Shown piece by piece: positions 6,829 through 10,105 of a stretch of 10,105 nucleotides of DNA (positions are counted from its first letter, which is position 1; each line of letters opens with the position of its first letter). Location: the NCBI GenBank assembly GCA_025361665.1, contig JANYKF010000246.1, positions 1 through 10,105 on the forward strand. The letters run 5' to 3'. The translations under genes and the position numbers were made by a program. The notes under the pieces are model-generated. The model was not told the DNA's origin and searched no databases. It saw only the letters and a program-made list of their open reading frames with translations. The DNA comes from Clostridiaceae bacterium (lineage in GTDB: Bacteria; Bacillota; Clostridia; DSM-8532).

Positions 6829-8900
6829 GATTCTGATTCTCCTTTTGTTCCCAGCTCTTGCCTTGACTTGGATCGGGTCCGAATTCATCAAGCGGAAAGG
6901 GAGCAAATCCGACATCGAAGGCAGGGGAATCCTGATTCAATCTGAAATCACCCTTGGCTGCATCCTGAAAGCAAGGGTCTGCGAAAACAGAATGGGTATC
7001 GTATCCCATCGCCTGCCATTGCTCCAGACCGTAATCGAACACGGCACTGCGAATGGGACGGGGATACACTCTCGCGACAAAATGGCCGATATCGTTCCAG
7101 AACAGGTTGTTGTCCATTGTTTCCAGCCACCTGCCGGTCACGGGCGGGCTAATCAGTTCATAAACGCGGCCGCCGCTTTTTCCCTTGGAAAAGTTAACAT
7201 CGGTCTCCGGGATATCATGGCCAGTATTCATGACAATGATGTTGCGTTCAAACCTGTCATGGTTGTCAATGTTGCCCATGTGGAAACAAGGAGAATTGGC
7301 CCCGTTGATGAAGATGTTGTTTCTGACGGTGCGCCAGTCTCCCTCGCGCAGCTTTACGCTGATGCCAATGGTCAGGTTTTCCTCGATGACGTAATTGGAG
7401 GCGCCGTCATCCAGGTCGATTCCCCAGCCCCTGTCATCGACAAAACGGTTCCCGCGGATAAACGTGGTTTCCAGGGCATCGTCCAGCACGGCGCCCGCCC
7501 CATGACAGGCGGGTCCATGGCCATGTTCGTGGCACCACATGCTGTCCCGGCCCCATGCGTTGAACGGACCGTGGTCACCGGTTTCCAGCGTAGTGTCATG
7601 GATGTCGTTGCCTTCAATCAAGTGTCCCCCCCCAAGTGCCGTCATTGATGCAGATGGCGGCACGGGGCACGTGATGGATATGATTATGACGGACAATGTT
7701 GCGCCGTGTGACCGACAGGAAGACGCCGGCCGTCTGCTTGCCGTAATGACCGAGATGATGCATGTGATTGTTTTCCACGGTTATCCTCTCGGAAAAGGGA
7801 TGCTGTGAGCCGGCGCAGCGAATTTTCGTGCCGGAGATGACAACGGCGCTCTCCCCGGTTTCCGAGAACAGATTTCCCGATATCCGGCAATCCTTGTTGT
7901 AATCGTCCAGAAAGACCCCGTTGCCGCCAACCGCGTCAAAAAAGCAGCGGGTGACCGCACTGCCCTCGCACCCATTCATCACGACGGCTCCACCGCGGTG
8001 CAGCGTCCAGTCTCCCCTTGACGGGGTCATGTATTCATCAAGATAGGTCGGTGCGGCATTGGCAAACCGGATGCCTTCGAAACAGACGTTTTTCACGGGT
8101 GCTTCTTCGCTGCCGCATATCCGTACAAGCTGTTTCAGAGATGAGGTTTCGACAATGGCCGTACTCATGTCCTCATCGGGATGGGGCATGTAATGGAGCC
8201 AGCCTTCGGGGTTGTAAAACCACTCTCCCGGCGCATCCAGTTCTTCAAAGACGTTTTCAATGAAAAAACGCGAATCTTCCGAAATGCTTGCCGCCGGACG
8301 TGAATGGTGGATCTGGTATCCGCCTTTCCCAAAATGAACGACATGGTTGTCCCAGTCAATCGATTTGATTTCCCACTGCAGGTTTCCCCAGTAGTTGTCG
8401 GGAAAGATGTGAAGAACCGCGCCAACCGCGTTTTCCCAGCGTTTTTTCGTGAAAGTGGCAGGGTCGAATTTCATCCATGTGTGCGGCCACGTCGAATCAG
8501 ACGGAGCCGCATGGATATAACCGGTTTTTCCGGGAATGGAAAGATCCTCATCCGGATAACGTGCTTTCGGACGGCGCTTCCCGTTGACGAAGAGCTCGGA
8601 AACGACAAGGCCTTGCATAACCGGGCAGCGCCAGATTCCCCGTTCCCAGTGCTGCCATTTGGCTTGAATACGAATACAGCCGCTGAGGGTCGGCTTTTCA
8701 CCGGGAAGCGCCCGGAAAGAGATTCCGGAGTCCGCAGGCCCAAGGACAAGGGTATCGGTCAGATACCAGGTTCCCGAACCGAGCCAGGCTGTTCCGCCGC
8801 CGGAAAGCATCCGACGCGCCTGATCCAATGATGCGACCGGCTGTTCCGAGGTACCCGGATGATTGTCATTTCCTGAGACTGCAACGAAAATATCCATCAT
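6821..8900 (-). pseudogene. Right-handed parallel beta-helix protein (GH141-like), interrupted by a one-base frameshift
   Basis: The first frame (8900 to about 7630) encodes IFVAVSGNDNHPGTSEQPVA, the opening of many beta-helix carbohydrate enzymes, then LTDTLVLGPADSGISFRALP and GEKPTLSG, as in GH141-like proteins, then helix coils with N-x-I-H repeats. At a G8 tract (7626-7633, C on the plus strand) this frame ends in TWGGTLD. The next frame continues with GHLIEGNDIHD and further coils to a family-typical ending, SPAFDVGFAPFPLDEFGP. With G7 the joined product is about 692 residues. Known GH141 members are alpha-L-fucosidases or xylanases, but beta-helix proteins vary, so activity is uncertain; a GH120-like or uncatalogued enzyme is possible. 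No signal peptide. First gene of the operon. ATG at 8900 or 8897 both follow GGAAGGAG. No other damage is visible in either part, so this is a recent lesion, a sequencing error or slippage. Confidence 0.85.
6838..6846 (-). promoter_or_regulatory. Ribosome binding site within the beta-helix gene, for GH51
   Basis: AAAAGGAGA on the minus strand, nine bases before the GH51 ATG at 6828. It lies inside the last codons of the beta-helix gene, whose TGA (6821-6823) is read just after GH51 translation begins. Confidence 0.75.
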
Positions 8901-9094
8901 GTCATGCTCCTTCCGTCCATCGGCGCAAGCTTGTTACCTGTAAACAGCGAACCGACGTATCACCGGACCTTCGGCAAGTATACCGGTGCATCGGATCCGG
9001 ATGGCCTCGGCCGTTATCCGCCCTGTTCGATGAAGCCTTCTGTGACCGATGCTTTCCCCTTCGGCAAGCTTTTCCCAGATTCCATTCATCAATA
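8901..9094 (-). other. Untranslated leader of the carbohydrate operon with repeated motif and dyad
   Basis: No credible gene is seen here. If the promoter at 9105-9133 is used, this is a leader of about 195 bases before the beta-helix gene. The 11-mer CTTGCCGAAGG (minus strand) occurs exactly twice, at 8968-8978 and 9058-9068, and a weaker variant lies near 8921-8932. The first copy sits inside an inverted repeat with CACCGG at 8961-8966 and CCGGTG at 8983-8988. Such a dyad with a repeated half-motif could be an operator for a sugar-responsive regulator, or part of a structured leader. Neither is proven. A GGAAGGAG ribosome binding site closes the region at 8908-8915. Confidence 0.45.
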
Positions 9095-9151
9095 CCCGTC
9101 ATCCAATGTACCACGATTGTACGCGCATATCAACAGGGGCGCAGATACGTT
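9095..9151. repeat. 57-base direct repeat, copy B
   Basis: Identical to 1008-1064, same orientation. It follows the end of the GH95 relic exactly as copy A follows the intact GH95-like gene, so the block is the downstream flank of GH95 in both places. The similarity stops sharply at 9095 toward the operon leader. Confidence 0.93.
9105..9133 (-). promoter_or_regulatory. Putative sigma70-type promoter of the carbohydrate operon
   Basis: TTGATA (9128-9133) and TACATT (9105-9110) on the minus strand with 17 bases between, identical to the element at 1018-1046. It is well placed to drive the beta-helix, GH51, Gfo/Idh and GH95 genes, starting near 9098. Complete conservation of this block, while sequence on either side has drifted, argues weakly for function. 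Confidence 0.5.
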
Positions 9152-9155
9152 CCCA

Positions 9156-9313
9156 TTATCGGATCGGGTATGGACGCACATGCTCGCCGATCCCTGTTGA
9201 AAATTCCAGAAAATTCACGAGCCACAAAACATTGCCGCGAAACTCCGGCAATTCACAGGAACCAGCGGCTCTCCGTCTTGGTCATGGCATGCGTTCACTG
9301 CGCTATTTGACAT
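9156..9313 (-). pseudogene. Relic of a second GH95-like gene, internally deleted
   Basis: From the ATG at 9313 about 26 codons align without gaps to the start of the intact GH95-like gene (MSNSAVNACHDQDG against MSKSAVDACRDQDG), then the reading frame leaves homology and stops as FCGS. Directly after this, in another frame, comes NFLEFSTGIGEH, matching the intact protein's last residues (LLEFSTGIGEH), followed by a divergent tail and a TAA at 9156. Roughly 2.3 kb of the middle is missing. DNA identity supports it: 1105-1134 equals 9180-9209, and 3455-3566 aligns gap-free to 9231-9342 with about 17 differences by eye. The ribosome binding region before the ATG is preserved. The 32-residue leftover frame could still be translated but is unlikely to have a function. 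Confidence 0.9.
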
Positions 9314-9328
9314 GCTGCCATCTCCCTT

Positions 9329-9385
9329 TCAACTGATTCTCGAATCCATGCTATGAGTATCGTCTATTTTATCGAGCGGGATCTG
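9329..9385 (-). pseudogene. Relic of the 3' end of a second Gfo/Idh oxidoreductase gene
   Basis: About 18 codons plus TGA encode QIPLDKIDDTHSMDSRIS, aligning to QGPLNTIAGIHGTSPRIS at the end of the intact-frame Gfo/Idh product (3553-3609). The alignment is gap-free and continuous with the GH95 relic, including the same 15-base spacing to the next ATG. Similarity ends at about 9385, next to the stop of the propeller gene at 9389, so the deletion or rearrangement joint lies there. Confidence 0.82.
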
Positions 9386-9388
9386 TGT

Positions 9389-10105
9389 TCATGGCTTTGT
9401 TGCCACTCCGGCCGCCTGCGCGCTGATGCGGAGCACTCCTCTCCGGCACGCAAGCCACAAATTGCCTTCCTTGTCTTCCGCCATTTGCTTCACTTCGTTG
9501 TCCGGCAGGCCTTCCTGCTTCGTCAACAGCCGGATGCGTTTCCCATCCTTCCCGAAAATGGCCAGACCGTCATATTCCGAGCAAAACCAGCGGTTGCCCT
9601 GCCGGTCGATATGAATATATCGCACCTTTTCACCGGCCAGTCCCAGATCCCGGGTCAGCAGGCCATCCTGCACAAAAGTGCCGTTTCGCCGGACAAACCG
9701 GCTTGCTCCGCCTGCCGTATAGACCCCGGTTCCCACCCAGACGGCACCATCGATGTCTTCCGCGATGGTGGTCACATAATCTGCGGCAAGACCCGAATCG
9801 TGATTGAATGTCTGCACGACGCCATCATGAAAACACGCGATGCCTCCCCCATTTGCGATATAGGCGCCAAACCAGCGATCCCCGCGTATATCGTACAGCA
9901 TCGCATTCACCATGGGGCTTGTCAGCCCGTCTTTTTCGGACATCCATTGAAAGCCGGTTGCCGTAACGTTTTCCAGCCAGGCCCGGATGGCTTCCTGAGA
10001 AAGGAGGAGTGCGCCGCTGTATGTGCCGGCATAAAGCATGCCCTTGCCATCGAGCATGAAATCGTTGACCATGCCGACTTTCCGGTCGGATGCCATGGTC
10101 AGGTC
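9389..10105 (-). CDS. Beta-propeller protein of the two-component-regulator type (Reg_prop), 5' end outside the window
   Basis: 238 codons are visible and the frame is open to the right edge (DLTMASDRKVG), so the ATG at 10096 is probably internal. The sequence is a series of blades of the Reg_prop type, with recurring patterns: AEDIDGAVWVGTG, HIDRQGNRWFCSEYDGLAIF and AEDKEGNLWLACRRGVLRIS, separated by GLAADYVTTI- and GLPDNEVKQM-like links. In hybrid two-component systems such propellers form the periplasmic sensor for oligosaccharides, normally followed by a Y_Y_Y domain, membrane segment and kinase. Here the protein stops right after the last blade (AQAAGVATKP) with none of these. It could be a free-standing propeller, or a sensor cut short by the rearrangement that left the relic just downstream. 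The location upstream of a carbohydrate operon would fit a sugar-related role. Confidence 0.8.
   Translation of the reverse strand, partial: DLTMASDRKVGMVNDFMLDGKGMLYAGTYSGALLLSQEAIRAWLENVTATGFQWMSEKDGLTSPMVNAMLYDIRGDRWFGAYIANGGGIACFHDGVVQTFNHDSGLAADYVTTIAEDIDGAVWVGTGVYTAGGASRFVRRNGTFVQDGLLTRDLGLAGEKVRYIHIDRQGNRWFCSEYDGLAIFGKDGKRIRLLTKQEGLPDNEVKQMAEDKEGNLWLACRRGVLRISAQAAGVATKP

Noticed and set aside
5650..6945. Long plus-strand open frame (431 codons) opposite the GH51 gene
   Set aside because: It is antisense to an unmistakable GH51 gene with both catalytic motifs; its translation shows no recognisable domain and its start lacks a ribosome binding site.
7626..7633. Programmed ribosomal frameshift as the explanation for the split beta-helix gene
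   Set aside because: No downstream stimulatory structure or internal Shine-Dalgarno could be pointed to, and beta-helix enzymes are not known to use it; sequencing error or tract-length variation is simpler.
8902..9114. Minus-strand 70-codon frame sharing the start MVHWMTG with a frame at 806-1027
   Set aside because: The shared start comes only from the duplicated 57-base block; the two frames diverge immediately after it, as expected for non-coding DNA, and neither ATG has a ribosome binding site.
1008..9151. Transposon or insertion sequence bounded by the 57-base repeats
   Set aside because: The repeats are direct, not inverted; no transposase or integrase is present, and adjacent relic homology explains them better as a tandem duplication.

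Overview
The window looks like a piece of chromosome from a saccharolytic bacterium. Every convincing gene is on the minus strand, so transcription runs from high to low coordinates. Ribosome binding sites are strong and of GGAGG type. No taxonomic marker is present. Polysaccharide-degrading enzymes without signal peptides, a Nim-type flavoprotein (common in anaerobes) and a tiny lysine-rich protein would fit a gut or plant-litter anaerobe. Spirochaetota, Bacillota and the Lentisphaerota/Kiritimatiellota group all remain possible.

Layout in transcription order. (1) 9389-10105: C-terminal part of a beta-propeller of the two-component-regulator type, running off the right edge. (2) 9156-9385: a decayed, internally deleted relic of a second copy of genes found further down: the last codons of a Gfo/Idh oxidoreductase, then the first and last codons of a GH95-like gene. 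(3) 9095-9151: a 57-base block identical to 1008-1064, containing a sigma70-like promoter with 17-base spacing. (4) A leader of about 200 bases, then a four-gene carbohydrate operon: right-handed beta-helix protein (GH141-like, frameshifted, 6821-8900), GH51 alpha-L-arabinofuranosidase (4894-6828), Gfo/Idh/MocA oxidoreductase (frameshifted, 3553-4825) and a GH95-like six-hairpin glycosidase (1066-3537). (5) The second copy of the 57-base promoter block, a 44-residue lysine-rich protein (806-940) and its terminator (739-777). (6) A tandem 37-base repeat leading into a Nim/PPOX flavoprotein gene (178-642). (7) Positions 10-139: five different palindromes packed end to end.

The operon reads as an intracellular module that trims arabinose and probably fucose or galactose from imported plant-type oligosaccharides; the oxidoreductase acts on a released sugar or sugar acid. 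The genes are tightly spaced: an 8-base overlap between beta-helix and GH51, 68 bases to Gfo/Idh, 15 bases to GH95.

Three things stand out. The first is the five-hairpin array at the left end. The second is that two of the four operon genes are broken by exactly one extra base in a G run of the coding strand (G8 in the beta-helix gene; seven C on the coding strand of Gfo/Idh), which is either sequencing error or a slippage/contingency mechanism. The third is evidence that the roughly 8-kb operon was once tandemly duplicated and the upstream copy collapsed to a scar, leaving identical 57-base promoter blocks 8087 bases apart.
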